In this document: positions 33,179-41,566 of the stretch, piece by piece | Position numbering within the stretch: the stretch's first letter is position 1 | Layout: each line of letters opens with the position of its first letter | Assembly (NCBI RefSeq): GCF_029916425.1 | Contig: NZ_JAHAVQ010000002.1 | Location: forward strand, 124,001 to 188,000 | Length of the DNA: 64,000 bases | Origin: Liquorilactobacillus sicerae | Lineage (GTDB): Bacteria; Bacillota; Bacilli; Lactobacillales; Lactobacillaceae | Reading direction: 5' to 3' | Notes under the pieces: generated by a model | Seen by the model: only the letters and a program-made list of their open reading frames with translations | What the model was told of the DNA's origin: nothing | Databases searched by the model: none | Program-made: the position numbers and the translations under genes

Positions 33179-33470
33179 TTATAAAGCGGCCAGAATTGCT
33201 TGGTTAAATTTCGACAAATCAGCTGGCGTTCGACTCGTAATCAATTGGTCACCAATCTCAACCGGCTGATCTTTAACTTTTACCCCTGCGTAATACAGAT
33301 CTGGCTTTACAGACTTAAAAGCTGTCAGGCGTTCTACCTTTAACCAAACCAGGTTGGTTAAAGAGTTGTGGTCCATGTCAAATCGCAAAGGTTGGTTTGT
33401 CTGCTAATAAAAATTTCTTGACAAAATCAGTCATAATTACAGCAATTTTACTTATTGATAGCTACGCGTT
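33179..33470 (-). pseudogene. DJ-1/PfpI family protein, degenerate
   Basis: The reverse strand starts with KIAVIMTDFVKKF, a PfpI N-terminus, then jumps to LLADKPTFAI-stop-HGPQLFNQPGLVKGR and, after a frame change, RLTAFKSVKPDLYYAGVKVK and LITSRTPADLSKFNQAI. About 80 residues are missing between the N-terminus and the nucleophile elbow. The AI-C-HGPQ cysteine position is a TGA codon. A deletion, a nonsense codon at the catalytic Cys and a frameshift together make this a clear pseudogene. Confidence 0.85.
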
Positions 33471-33519
33471 GATTTTATCATTGCTAATAATCTGTCTCAA
33501 ATATTAGGTTTAGAACTGA

Positions 33520-34944
33520 TTACTGTAAATAGTTTCTTAAAGAACGGCAATTTTCTAAGCTCAAATACTTCAACTGAATCTCATCCATCCCCATTCCCTT
33601 TTTGATCTGCCAGCCAACATGTCCCAATTGTTGCGTCATCAACCACCAAGTTGTTCTAACTCGCTGACACTGAACTTTATTTTGAGGAGTGATCAGTGTT
33701 TTCAAACTAAATCCGTTAACTTTTTTTAAATACAGCAACTGTTCGCCAATCATCCCAGCTGCTTGATGATTGCTGCTCCACCAAGCACGCCACAGCAACA
33801 GCAGACTCAGAGCAACTGTCGCTAGGCCTAAATATAAATTCATCCAAAAACCAGCAACTAGCAAAACTGCACTAAACAGCAGCGGAAATCGCAAAAATAA
33901 CCAGCATGGTCCTTGGTTTAATTTTGCTAATTTAGGTTCTGTCAGATGCCATTCCGGTAATAATTTCTGTAAAATTGCTAAAATTTGCGGCTGATCAGTA
34001 ATTGGCAACAAATAAAAAGTATCATCATTGACGGTATCATCGTTAGCATTGCTTTCACCAGCTGCTAAAATCAGCTCAACACTAGCCAATTTTAGCCAAG
34101 CCCGAAAGAAATTTTGTTTAATTTGAATGGCTTGAATTCGCCGAAGGGGAATCGTTAACGTATTGCGGGTAAATAGTCCCCGTTCCACTAGAAGATCATC
34201 ATTTTGACGCCAGACTTTAAAATGATAATAGCAAATATAATTCTTAAATAAGGCTGCTAAAATAACCACTCCTACTAAACACAGCCCACCAAACAACAGG
34301 CTGACAAATCCGCTTAAAATTAAAGTTTCTAATCGACTGGTCAGCAAATTTTTGGGCAGCCAACCCTTTAACGAATCAAAAAAAGCTATCAAAGCTATCA
34401 GCATCACAAAAGCACTTTGGTCAGTCAAAGAAAAGCGCCAAATGTCGCGCGTTGCAACTTCAAATTGCGGACGGAATGACTGTTGGTCAGTTGAGTGAAC
34501 TTGGCTGTTTTTCCCTTGCCGCAACCTTGCTAGTTGATCATAAACTGTTCTTTTAACTGCTAATAATTTAACATTTTTAGCTGTGGTGCCGGCAGTTTCA
34601 ACAATTAAGCTGATAATACCGAATGGCTTAAACCAAAACCAGGCTTGGCACTGAATCGACTGGATCCGATTATAAGGCACGATCAACTGTTTTTTGATGA
34701 AAAGTCCCTGTTTGATTACCAATTGATCTTCCTCAAAGCGATATTTAAAAAACAACCATTGGTAAAGCGCCTTACCCAAGCACCAAAGCGTCACACCGCA
34801 AAGCAGTAAGATCGCGTAAAAATATTTATGTCTTAAAAGGAGTATCAACACAAAAAAATAAATTGTCCCCAGCTTTTGCGCAATTATGACCGATTGCTGT
34901 ACAATCATCAAGGGATGTAAGCGATGATAGCTAGACATCTTCAT
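33520..34944 (-). CDS. PH-domain (bPH2, YdbT-like) membrane protein
   Basis: 474-aa membrane protein with three repeated bacterial PH-like segments separated by pairs of transmembrane helices. Each segment carries the bPH2 hallmark, for example QLIVPYNRIQSIQCQAWFWFKPFGIISLIVETAG and NTLTIPLRRIQAIQIKQNFFRAWLKLASVELILAAG. It overlaps the preceding PH-domain gene by 14 bases and is surely co-transcribed. Such YdbS-YdbT pairs occur widely in Firmicutes and are linked to envelope stress or toxin resistance in Bacillus; the function here is unproven. Confidence 0.9.
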   Translation of the reverse strand: MKMSSYHRLHPLMIVQQSVIIAQKLGTIYFFVLILLLRHKYFYAILLLCGVTLWCLGKALYQWLFFKYRFEEDQLVIKQGLFIKKQLIVPYNRIQSIQCQAWFWFKPFGIISLIVETAGTTAKNVKLLAVKRTVYDQLARLRQGKNSQVHSTDQQSFRPQFEVATRDIWRFSLTDQSAFVMLIALIAFFDSLKGWLPKNLLTSRLETLILSGFVSLLFGGLCLVGVVILAALFKNYICYYHFKVWRQNDDLLVERGLFTRNTLTIPLRRIQAIQIKQNFFRAWLKLASVELILAAGESNANDDTVNDDTFYLLPITDQPQILAILQKLLPEWHLTEPKLAKLNQGPCWLFLRFPLLFSAVLLVAGFWMNLYLGLATVALSLLLLWRAWWSSNHQAAGMIGEQLLYLKKVNGFSLKTLITPQNKVQCQRVRTTWWLMTQQLGHVGWQIKKGMGMDEIQLKYLSLENCRSLRNYLQ

Positions 34945-35428
34945 TCACCACCCGCAATAAATCGATAATCTTTTGGCGTAAACCATTCGCCTCCGTTAAG
35001 CACAAGCCAGCCAATTCATGGGTCGTCGCAGCCGTGTGGATCTTCAAAACAGCTAATTTTTGCCAGCGCAAAAGTGGTCCTTGTTCGATTTCAACGTGCT
35101 GAATGCGCACAATCGGGACAAAAATTGTTTCCCGAAAAAGCCAGCCTTTTTGAATGGCAATTTCTGTTTTGTTGATCTCGTAACGATTAAATTTAAAATG
35201 ATAAGGAATCAGCCAGACTCCTGAAACTAAAACAATTACCACTAATCCTAATAAAATTGTCGCCGTTAGATTTAGCCATTTGGGATGAAAAAAATGAGCA
35301 ATTAACGTCCAGGCTAACAAAATCACAGCTGTTGAAACAATAAACAATAGTATTTCATCTGCGAGCCAAACTATCTTGATTTTAGACGGTAAGCTTTGCG
35401 CAAGCAGTGGATAGTCATCTCTTTTCAT
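34931..35428 (-). CDS. PH-domain (bPH2, YdbS-like) membrane protein
   Basis: 165-aa protein with two transmembrane helices (about 30-80) followed by one bPH2 domain: RYEINKTEIAIQKGWLFRETIFVPIVRIQHVEIEQGPLLRWQKLAVLKIHTAA. It is the small partner of the YdbT-like protein encoded immediately downstream with a 14-base overlap. ATG at 35428 is preceded by GGAAGG. Probably forms a membrane complex with its neighbour; the ligand or partner is unknown. Confidence 0.9.
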   Translation of the reverse strand: MKRDDYPLLAQSLPSKIKIVWLADEILLFIVSTAVILLAWTLIAHFFHPKWLNLTATILLGLVVIVLVSGVWLIPYHFKFNRYEINKTEIAIQKGWLFRETIFVPIVRIQHVEIEQGPLLRWQKLAVLKIHTAATTHELAGLCLTEANGLRQKIIDLLRVVNEDV

Positions 35429-35514
35429 CTTATTGAATCCTTCCCCTTTTTAATTTTTTTACTCTTTTTTATTATACTTGATTATCACCGACATTGCTTT
35501 AATTTTTCATAACG

Positions 35515-35567
35515 AAAAAGCGATCCTACTTGATCGGCCCAAATGTCCGTCTTTTCGAGATCGCTTT
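35515..35567 (-). terminator. Probable terminator of the ugp-type operon
   Basis: AAAAAGCGATC (35515-35525) pairs with GATCGCTTT (35559-35567); the reverse strand ends in a T-run. The enclosed 33 bases are large for a loop and can form further short pairs. Confidence 0.6.
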
Positions 35568-35612
35568 ATCTATTAACTAGCAATATTTTTTGCTGATCAT
35601 CAGTAAAAAATA

Positions 35613-36971
35613 TTATTTAACTCCATTTGCTAAATTGTTTGATTTGATATAACTATTCATTGAATTTTCAGCTTCCTGGAGTGACTTTTTAATATTCGAG
35701 CCATTGTAGATTTGATCCATTGCTGTTTGAACTAAAGTCCTTTCTTGAATTAAGCCTTGTAAAAAGACACCTGAATTCGTCTTATTTGCTTTTGTCTTTC
35801 TTAACTGTTCGCCTGGTACTTTAGCGGCTGGCGTTTTGGCATACAGTTTTTGCAAAACCTCTTCCTTTTGTGAATCCTGATTCAAAGCTAAATATCCGGT
35901 AGCCACTTGCCATTTAGCCTGGTTTTTAGCTTCCATTAAGAATTTGATGAATTCCCACGATCCACGCTGAACTGTTGCTGACTTATCATTAGAAATCCAA
36001 AGTGAAGCGCCGCCGATTGCAACGCCATTAGATTTTTGCCCATCTGGATGAGGATAATAGGTGATTCCTAATTTGTCCTTCGTTCCAGCAGTTAATTGAC
36101 TGATATCTGCTGACGACTGCAAAAACATCCCAATCTTTCCAGAAAGAAATGCAGCCATTTCATTAGTCGAAGCGCTTGATCCAGAGCCAAAATTCATAAA
36201 TGTTCCACTTTTAATCAGTTTCTGAATCCATTCCATTGTTGTTACTGCACCTTTTGAATCAAAATTGACTTTTGTTGGTGTACCTGAATGACCATCATCA
36301 TTATTAGCCATTGATTCACCAGCATTAGCTAAAAATTGTTCAAATAGCCAACCATATATTTCAACACTGATTCCTTTAACTTTTTTATGTGAACGCTGAT
36401 ATAGCTGGGTTGCTACTCGAGTAATGTCGCTATAGCTCGGATTAGTCGGTGGTGGAGTAATATGATATTTTTTCAGTAAAGTCGCATTATAATACAAAAC
36501 TGGTTGTGACGTATTAAATGGCATTGATAATAATTTACCATTTTGGGAATAAAAAGCTCGTGCGACGGAAGAAATTTTACTGATATCATAGTTGTCCTGA
36601 TCAATAAATTTTTGGACCGGTGTGGTGTAGCCGCTATGATAAATCTGACTAGTCGAAATATCCATTGATTGAAAAACTGCCGGTGAAGCATCAGTTCCAT
36701 GGGTATTTAAAATTTTTTGAACCGCTTCATTATAATTTCCCTCAAATTGTGAAACTACTTGATACTTATTTTGTGACTGATTAAATTCCTTAACAAACTC
36801 ATTCAACTGGGTTTGAGCCGGACCAGTCATCTCGTTCCAAAAAACAATTTTGGTTCGATTGGATTGAGCTAAAGCTGAGTTGGAAAATATTAGATTTAGG
36901 CCCAAAATTGCCAACAAAGCAGCCATTATTTTCAATATTTCTTGTTGAATCAATGATTTTTTTTTCATCAT
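35613..36971 (-). CDS. ugpB: ABC transporter substrate-binding protein (UgpB-like)
   Basis: Extracellular solute receptor of a carbohydrate/glycerol-3-phosphate importer (family 1 solute-binding fold). N-terminal signal peptide MMKKKSLIQQEILKIMAALL, then a hydrophobic stretch ending in SNSALAQ, without a lipobox, so it is secreted or tethered otherwise. Mature part shows IVFWNEMTGPAQTQLNEFVKEFN, QKILNTHGTDASPAVFQSMD and a late GVAIGGASLWISNDKSATVQRG block. Last gene of ugpCAEB; ATG at 36971 overlaps the ugpE stop codon (ATGA). Glycerol-3-phosphate is the likely ligand by order and similarity; a sugar ligand is possible. Confidence 0.85.
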   Translation of the reverse strand: MMKKKSLIQQEILKIMAALLAILGLNLIFSNSALAQSNRTKIVFWNEMTGPAQTQLNEFVKEFNQSQNKYQVVSQFEGNYNEAVQKILNTHGTDASPAVFQSMDISTSQIYHSGYTTPVQKFIDQDNYDISKISSVARAFYSQNGKLLSMPFNTSQPVLYYNATLLKKYHITPPPTNPSYSDITRVATQLYQRSHKKVKGISVEIYGWLFEQFLANAGESMANNDDGHSGTPTKVNFDSKGAVTTMEWIQKLIKSGTFMNFGSGSSASTNEMAAFLSGKIGMFLQSSADISQLTAGTKDKLGITYYPHPDGQKSNGVAIGGASLWISNDKSATVQRGSWEFIKFLMEAKNQAKWQVATGYLALNQDSQKEEVLQKLYAKTPAAKVPGEQLRKTKANKTNSGVFLQGLIQERTLVQTAMDQIYNGSNIKKSLQEAENSMNSYIKSNNLANGVK

Positions 36972-37795
36972 TTAACGGCTCCTTCGTTCAAACCAGATTT
37001 AAAATAATGCTGACCAAAAAATAAAACGATCAGCGTTGGAATAACCACGATCGCCGCACTAGCTTGAATCATTCCCCAATTATTGAACGATTCCTGTGAT
37101 TGTAATTGACGCAATCCGTCTTGGACTGGCCGAAAGTCATCGCTAAAAGTCGTCAGCATCGGCCACAAATATTGATTCCAGCTCGCTAAAAAGCTATATG
37201 CCGCCAAAGTCAATAAACTGATTTTGGCATAAGGCAAGACTACGTGGCCATAAAATTGCCAGTGTGAGAGTCCTTCAACATCAGCTGCCTCTTTCAATTC
37301 TTCAGGGATCTGCAAGAACGCTTGCCGCAACATAAAAATTCCAAACGCCGAGGTTAAAAAGGGAACAACCATGACAGCATAATGATTTAATAAGTTCAAA
37401 CTACGGACGGTAGCAAAATTGGGAATCACTTCCGCTTCAAATGGCAGCATCATCGTAGCTAAAACAACATAAAACAGGAAATCCCGACCTTTAAATTTTA
37501 AGAAAACAAATGCATAAGCCCCCAACGAACAAAAAAGCAACTGAGCTAGCGTTGTTAAAACTGAAATCACTAAACTATTAAATAAATACCTCAAGATCGG
37601 TGTTTGTGTAATTGCTGCCACATAATTATCAAATGATAAATGACTGCTCCATAAAGCACCTTTAGAAATTTCATTTGTGGGTAAAAAACTGGTCCAAAAC
37701 CCAAGGACAAAAGGTACCAGAATAAAAATTGTTAATAAGATCAAAATTAGATATTGCCAGAAATGCTTTTGCTTGACAACTTGATTTTCCATCAT
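36968..37795 (-). CDS. ugpE: ABC transporter permease (UgpE-like, MalG type)
   Basis: Inner-membrane permease subunit with six transmembrane helices; the EAA coupling loop is visible in EELKEAADVEGLSHWQFYGHVVLPYAKISL. 275 aa. The C-terminus has the usual FVLGFWTSFL start and GLNEGAVK end typical of this branch. ATG at 37795 overlaps the ugpA stop as ATGA and its own stop overlaps ugpB, so translation is coupled. Confidence 0.88.
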   Translation of the reverse strand: MMENQVVKQKHFWQYLILILLTIFILVPFVLGFWTSFLPTNEISKGALWSSHLSFDNYVAAITQTPILRYLFNSLVISVLTTLAQLLFCSLGAYAFVFLKFKGRDFLFYVVLATMMLPFEAEVIPNFATVRSLNLLNHYAVMVVPFLTSAFGIFMLRQAFLQIPEELKEAADVEGLSHWQFYGHVVLPYAKISLLTLAAYSFLASWNQYLWPMLTTFSDDFRPVQDGLRQLQSQESFNNWGMIQASAAIVVIPTLIVLFFGQHYFKSGLNEGAVK

Positions 37796-38745
37796 TTGTA
37801 AGTCACCCGCTTTTCTAGGATCTTAAATTGCAAAAAGGTAAAGAAGGCAATAATTACTGCCAGAATTACTGATTCAGTGCTGGCCAAGCCATAGTTTCCG
37901 CTTAAAAAAGCATCTTGATAAATTCGATATACCAACAGATTAGTGGCGTTATTCGGACCACCGGCCGTCATCAGATCAATCAAGCCAAAGCTTTTAAATG
38001 CTTCAATTAAGGTAATGATCGACACAAAGAAAATAGTTGGCGAAATTAGCGGCAAAGTAACTTTAAAGAATTGACGAGTTTTGCTAAGGCCTTCAATTTG
38101 AGCTGCCTCATAAAAAGTTAGCGGGACTGATTGCAAAGCACCAAAGAAGATTAGGAACGTAAAACCCAGGTTCATCCAAACAGTTGAAATCACCACTGCT
38201 GTCATTGCCCAACCAGGTTGTGTCAACCAGTTGATTACTGGCAAATGCAAAAGCGTCGCCAGCTGATCCAAAAGCCCAATTGAGGGATTAAACATAAATA
38301 ACCAGAAAATCGCGGCCACCGAAACTGAAACTCCCATCGTTCCAGAAAAAACAGTTCGGAAAAAAGTCCTGCCTTTTACTTTAAAAGAAGCTGCCTGAGC
38401 CAAAAGCAAACCAAAACCCAGGGTCAATAATGAAACTGCGAAAACATAAATCAAGGTTGCTTGCAAACTAGCTAAGTAAGAACTAGAAGTCAATAAGCTT
38501 AAATAATTTTGCCAACCAACGAAAACTGTTGGCTGACCTAAATTATTTGTTAAGAAGAAGCTCAAATATAAAGTTCTGAGCATTGGATAAAAGACAAAAA
38601 TTGCTAATACTAACAACGATGGTCCCAAAAACCAAAGTGCATAGTACTTGTCACGAGCATTGATATTATAGCTTTTGGTCAAAAGTTTACTTGCTGGTGA
38701 AATTCGTTTAAGCTTGTTGGAGTTGTTGGATTTGATTTGTTCCAT
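37792..38745 (-). CDS. ugpA: ABC transporter permease (UgpA-like, MalF type)
   Basis: Second permease subunit with six or more transmembrane helices; EAA loop in YEAAQIEGLSKTRQFFKVTLPLISPT. The start is ATG at 38745 with AAGGAGG upstream; a longer frame to 38799 has no such signal. The gene overlaps the end of ugpC by 38 bases. 317 aa is normal. Pairs with UgpE to form the pore energised by UgpC. Confidence 0.88.
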   Translation of the reverse strand: MEQIKSNNSNKLKRISPASKLLTKSYNINARDKYYALWFLGPSLLVLAIFVFYPMLRTLYLSFFLTNNLGQPTVFVGWQNYLSLLTSSSYLASLQATLIYVFAVSLLTLGFGLLLAQAASFKVKGRTFFRTVFSGTMGVSVSVAAIFWLFMFNPSIGLLDQLATLLHLPVINWLTQPGWAMTAVVISTVWMNLGFTFLIFFGALQSVPLTFYEAAQIEGLSKTRQFFKVTLPLISPTIFFVSIITLIEAFKSFGLIDLMTAGGPNNATNLLVYRIYQDAFLSGNYGLASTESVILAVIIAFFTFLQFKILEKRVTYK

Positions 38746-39814
38746 CTTGTTTACCTCCTTGAGCAAATAAAACTGCCTGCTGATGTTGATCAAAAACAAT
38801 AAAATTCGGTTTGGCAGTCACCAGCATACGTTGGTTAACTCCAACTGTTAACTGACCAGCGACAGTAATTCTAACTTCTTCACCATGATCCAATTGAGCG
38901 TGAATTACTGACTGGGTTCCTAAATATTCAAGATTTCGAACAGTGGCATTGGTTTGTGGTTGATTAAAATCAACTACCAAGTCTCCAGGACGTACACCAA
39001 TTTGATAAGTTCCAGCTGGAAGTTTAGTTTGTAATTCAAACTTCAAAAATAGATCAACTGCTAACTGATTTGAAACCGCATGCTGAACGGTTAAAAAATT
39101 GATCCGTGGAGTACCAAAAAAATCGGCAACAAAAGTATTTTGTGGATGTTGATAAATTTGAACTGGACTGCCAATCTGCTGAACATGTTGATCATGCAAA
39201 ACCATGATTCGATCCGCCATCGTCATTGCTTCAACTTGATCATGAGTGACATAAATCAACGTCAAACCTAATTGTTGCTGCAATTCACGAATTTCTGAGC
39301 GCATTTTGCCACGCAGCTGTGCATCTAAGTTAGATAGTGGTTCATCCATCAGACAAACTTTTGCATCACTGGCAATTGCTCTGGCTAAAGCGACCCTTTG
39401 CCGCTGACCACCAGAAAGCTCGCGCGGTTTTCGTTTGGCAAAATCGCTGAGATTGACTAGTTCTAAAGCTTGTTTGACCCGTTGAGCGACTTCATTTTTA
39501 GCTAGTCGGCGGGCCTTTAAACCAAAAGCCACATTTTCCGCAACATTTAAAAATGGAAATAATGCATAATTTTGAAAAACCATAGTCAATTTACGATCTT
39601 GCGGTGGTAATTGATTAACAATTTCTTCATCAATTTTCAAAACCCCAGCTGAAATTGGGATCAAACCAGCGATCATTCGTAACAAAGTGCTTTTTCCGCA
39701 GCCTGATGGCCCGACAATCGCAAAGAACTCACCCGTTTCGATTCGAACTGAGATATCTTCTAAAACTAAGTTAGTATCATAGCTTTTTGTAATTTTTTGC
39801 AATTCAATTGACAT
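38708..39814 (-). CDS. ugpC: ABC transporter ATP-binding protein (UgpC/MsmK-like)
   Basis: ATPase subunit. Walker A GPSGCGKST (about 36-44), Q-loop in VFQNYALFPFLNV, signature LSGGQRQRVALARAIA, Walker B VCLMDEPLSNLDA, His switch in VTHDQVEAMTMADR, then a C-terminal TOBE region (from about 240) with IGVRPGDLVV. 368 aa is the size of sugar/glycerol-3-phosphate importers. ATG at 39814 has AGAGGAG upstream. It heads the operon, which is less common than having the ATPase last. It may also serve other sugar importers. Confidence 0.92.
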   Translation of the reverse strand: MSIELQKITKSYDTNLVLEDISVRIETGEFFAIVGPSGCGKSTLLRMIAGLIPISAGVLKIDEEIVNQLPPQDRKLTMVFQNYALFPFLNVAENVAFGLKARRLAKNEVAQRVKQALELVNLSDFAKRKPRELSGGQRQRVALARAIASDAKVCLMDEPLSNLDAQLRGKMRSEIRELQQQLGLTLIYVTHDQVEAMTMADRIMVLHDQHVQQIGSPVQIYQHPQNTFVADFFGTPRINFLTVQHAVSNQLAVDLFLKFELQTKLPAGTYQIGVRPGDLVVDFNQPQTNATVRNLEYLGTQSVIHAQLDHGEEVRITVAGQLTVGVNQRMLVTAKPNFIVFDQHQQAVLFAQGGKQDGTNQIQQLQQA

Positions 39815-40020
39815 TCAATCACTCTCCTCTTCCCTAACACACTACCCAGTATATGCAGCCGTTGTAAGAAATTAATTTTGTTTGCGTATTCTTTATGTAA
39901 AGCAAATGTATTGTCAGCTTTACAATTCAAAATCAAATCCAACTATTATGCTTTACAACTTAGCTGGATAAGTACATCATCTAGATTGCAATCCAACCTA
40001 GTGGAATGAGATGACCGTAA

Positions 40021-40242
40021 ATGAAACAAACTCAATTATTAAAAGGTACCCTTGAAGGCTGTGTCCGAGCGATCATTTCTGAGCAGGATTTCTATGGCTG
40101 TCAATTGAATTGTCATTTTAACCTTGCAACAACAAAATTTTGCTTTAACAGCAACCTTTTATTGTTGGCAAAAGGCAATTTTATTCATAATTGCCCTGAT
40201 TTTCTTATTTTGGATCGCACGTCCAGCCAAGAATACCATTAA
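40021..40242 (+). pseudogene. PadR regulator start fused by deletion to the end of a membrane protein
   Basis: Opens with MKQTQLLKGTLEGCVRAIIS and EQDFYG, the typical PadR N-terminus. Homology then stops and the downstream bases, in another frame, read QQQNFALTATFYCWQKAILF then IIALIFLFWIARPAKNTIK and a stop, a membrane helix with a basic tail such as ends a DUF1700-like partner of PadR. The simplest reading is a deletion joining padR to its downstream gene. The remaining bases of 39815-40292 show only promoter-like AT-rich sequence. Confidence 0.6.
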
Positions 40243-40244
40243 AT

Positions 40245-40294
40245 AGCAATAAAAAAAGTCCTGCCAGATTTTAGACAAGACTTTTTTTATTGCT
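40245..40294. terminator. Terminator between the padR remnant and the metal-binding lipoprotein gene
   Basis: AGCAATAAAAAAAGTC (40245-40260) pairs with GACTTTTTTTATTGCT (40279-40294), 18-base loop; it works in both directions and overlaps the lipoprotein stop codon. Confidence 0.75.
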
Positions 40295-41210
40295 ATTTAT
40301 TCTCCCGCTGTTGAATTTTTTCTAGCTGCTTAAGCTGACTTAACATCCACTGACGATAGCTTAATTTGTTCGGCATAGTTTCGGTGACCTTTAAAATCGG
40401 TACCCGATTTTTTCGAGCCTCTTTGACCAAATTCAAGACAGTTTGATCTGATGCTTGGGTATTTTGTACCAAAAAAGCCAGCTGGTGATTTTTTAAAGCA
40501 AGCTGAATTTTTTTGATTTGCGCCGGCGTTGGATCTGTTCCATTTTCAACTGCCTTAGCAAAGCCGGCATCAGCAACCTGATAGCCTAACTCATTTAACG
40601 TATAATTAAAAACCGGTTCACTGACCATAACTGATTGCTTTCGCCGGTTGGTTTTAAGCTGCGTAATCTTTTTTTGAATAATGGCCAACTTTTGCAAATA
40701 GGCAGTTGCCTTGCGTTTAAAGTATTTTTGATGTTTTGGTTGCAACTGACTATAAACTTTGACAAGTGACTTTACCAAAGCTGGCATCGTTTGCGTTCGG
40801 TACCAAAGATGCGGATTAGCCTTACCGGTCAGCTTAACAACTTTGGCCACATCGATCAGCTTAGCCTGCTGATTATTAGCAGCCAATTTGCTCATCCAAG
40901 TATCATAATTTAAGCCATTGAAAATAATCACATCTGCTTGGGCAACCTTTTTAGCAGTGTCAGTAGTCGGTTGAAAATCATGCGGATCAATACTGGCATT
41001 ATTCACAATTGCTGTCACTTGGCCATAGTTGCCTAAAACAGCTTGTGCCGCTTCGCCATAAAAGCTCAACGATGTAACCACCTTAATTGACCGCTGAGTT
41101 TTATTTTGCTTAGTTTTTTGCTGGCTTGCCAAATTGCACCCAGTCAGCATTCCGACAATCAATAAACAGCTTGCTAAAAATAAGATTTTTAAGATTCTTG
41201 TTTGCCGCAA
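40293..41210 (-). CDS. Metal ABC transporter substrate-binding lipoprotein (ZnuA/MntC family)
   Basis: Extracytoplasmic zinc or manganese receptor of cluster A-I. Signal peptide with lipobox LTGC near residue 25, then VVTSLSFYGEAAQAVLG, first metal His in IDPHDFQPT, second in NPHLWYR, and third-site regions VFNYTLNELGYQVADAGFAKAVENGTDPTPAQI. 305 aa is normal. TTG at 41210 is preferred over the TTG at 41219, which lies only two bases from AAGGAG. No ATPase or permease gene of this transporter is adjacent, so the protein must work with a complex encoded elsewhere. Zinc versus manganese cannot be decided. Confidence 0.88.
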   Translation of the reverse strand: MRQTRILKILFLASCLLIVGMLTGCNLASQQKTKQNKTQRSIKVVTSLSFYGEAAQAVLGNYGQVTAIVNNASIDPHDFQPTTDTAKKVAQADVIIFNGLNYDTWMSKLAANNQQAKLIDVAKVVKLTGKANPHLWYRTQTMPALVKSLVKVYSQLQPKHQKYFKRKATAYLQKLAIIQKKITQLKTNRRKQSVMVSEPVFNYTLNELGYQVADAGFAKAVENGTDPTPAQIKKIQLALKNHQLAFLVQNTQASDQTVLNLVKEARKNRVPILKVTETMPNKLSYRQWMLSQLKQLEKIQQRENK

Positions 41211-41239
41211 AAGTATCAATTCTCCTTAACAAAACAAAA

Positions 41240-41520
41240 TAAACAAGTTAGTGAAACTTGAGTCGATAGACATTTTATCAATGCTTGCAGGATCGAAGCT
41301 GCTAAAACCAAAGTAACTGCCACGATTTTAATTAAATTCAAATTATTTTTAAACAACATTCGGATACTGGTTAACAAGTAGATCATAATTAGACTTAAAC
41401 TAAAAATATACTGAGTTGCAGCTTCTGATGCTCAACACACAGTTTCACCAGTGATAGTCAATGATTTTGCTACAATCTTTTCCCGCTCTTCCCTTTGCCA
41501 AATAAACTTATAACAGCATA
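41240..41520 (-). pseudogene. Possible remnant of a small membrane protein
   Basis: The reverse strand reads YKFIWQREEREKIVAKSLTI, TGETVC, a TGA stop, then ASEAATQYIFSLSLIMIYLL and a second helix VAVTLVLAASILQAL. The REEREK plus two-helix plan resembles small DUF2178-like membrane proteins. An in-frame stop and missing start make it a candidate pseudogene only. Confidence 0.35.
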
Positions 41521-41566
41521 ACATATATTGTAAATATCGCAAATTTGATCACAATTGTTGGCTTAA

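Noticed and set aside
33370-33390. TGA at catalytic Cys of the PfpI remnant as selenocysteine
   Set aside because: The same gene has a large deletion and a frameshift, so decay is the simpler explanation.
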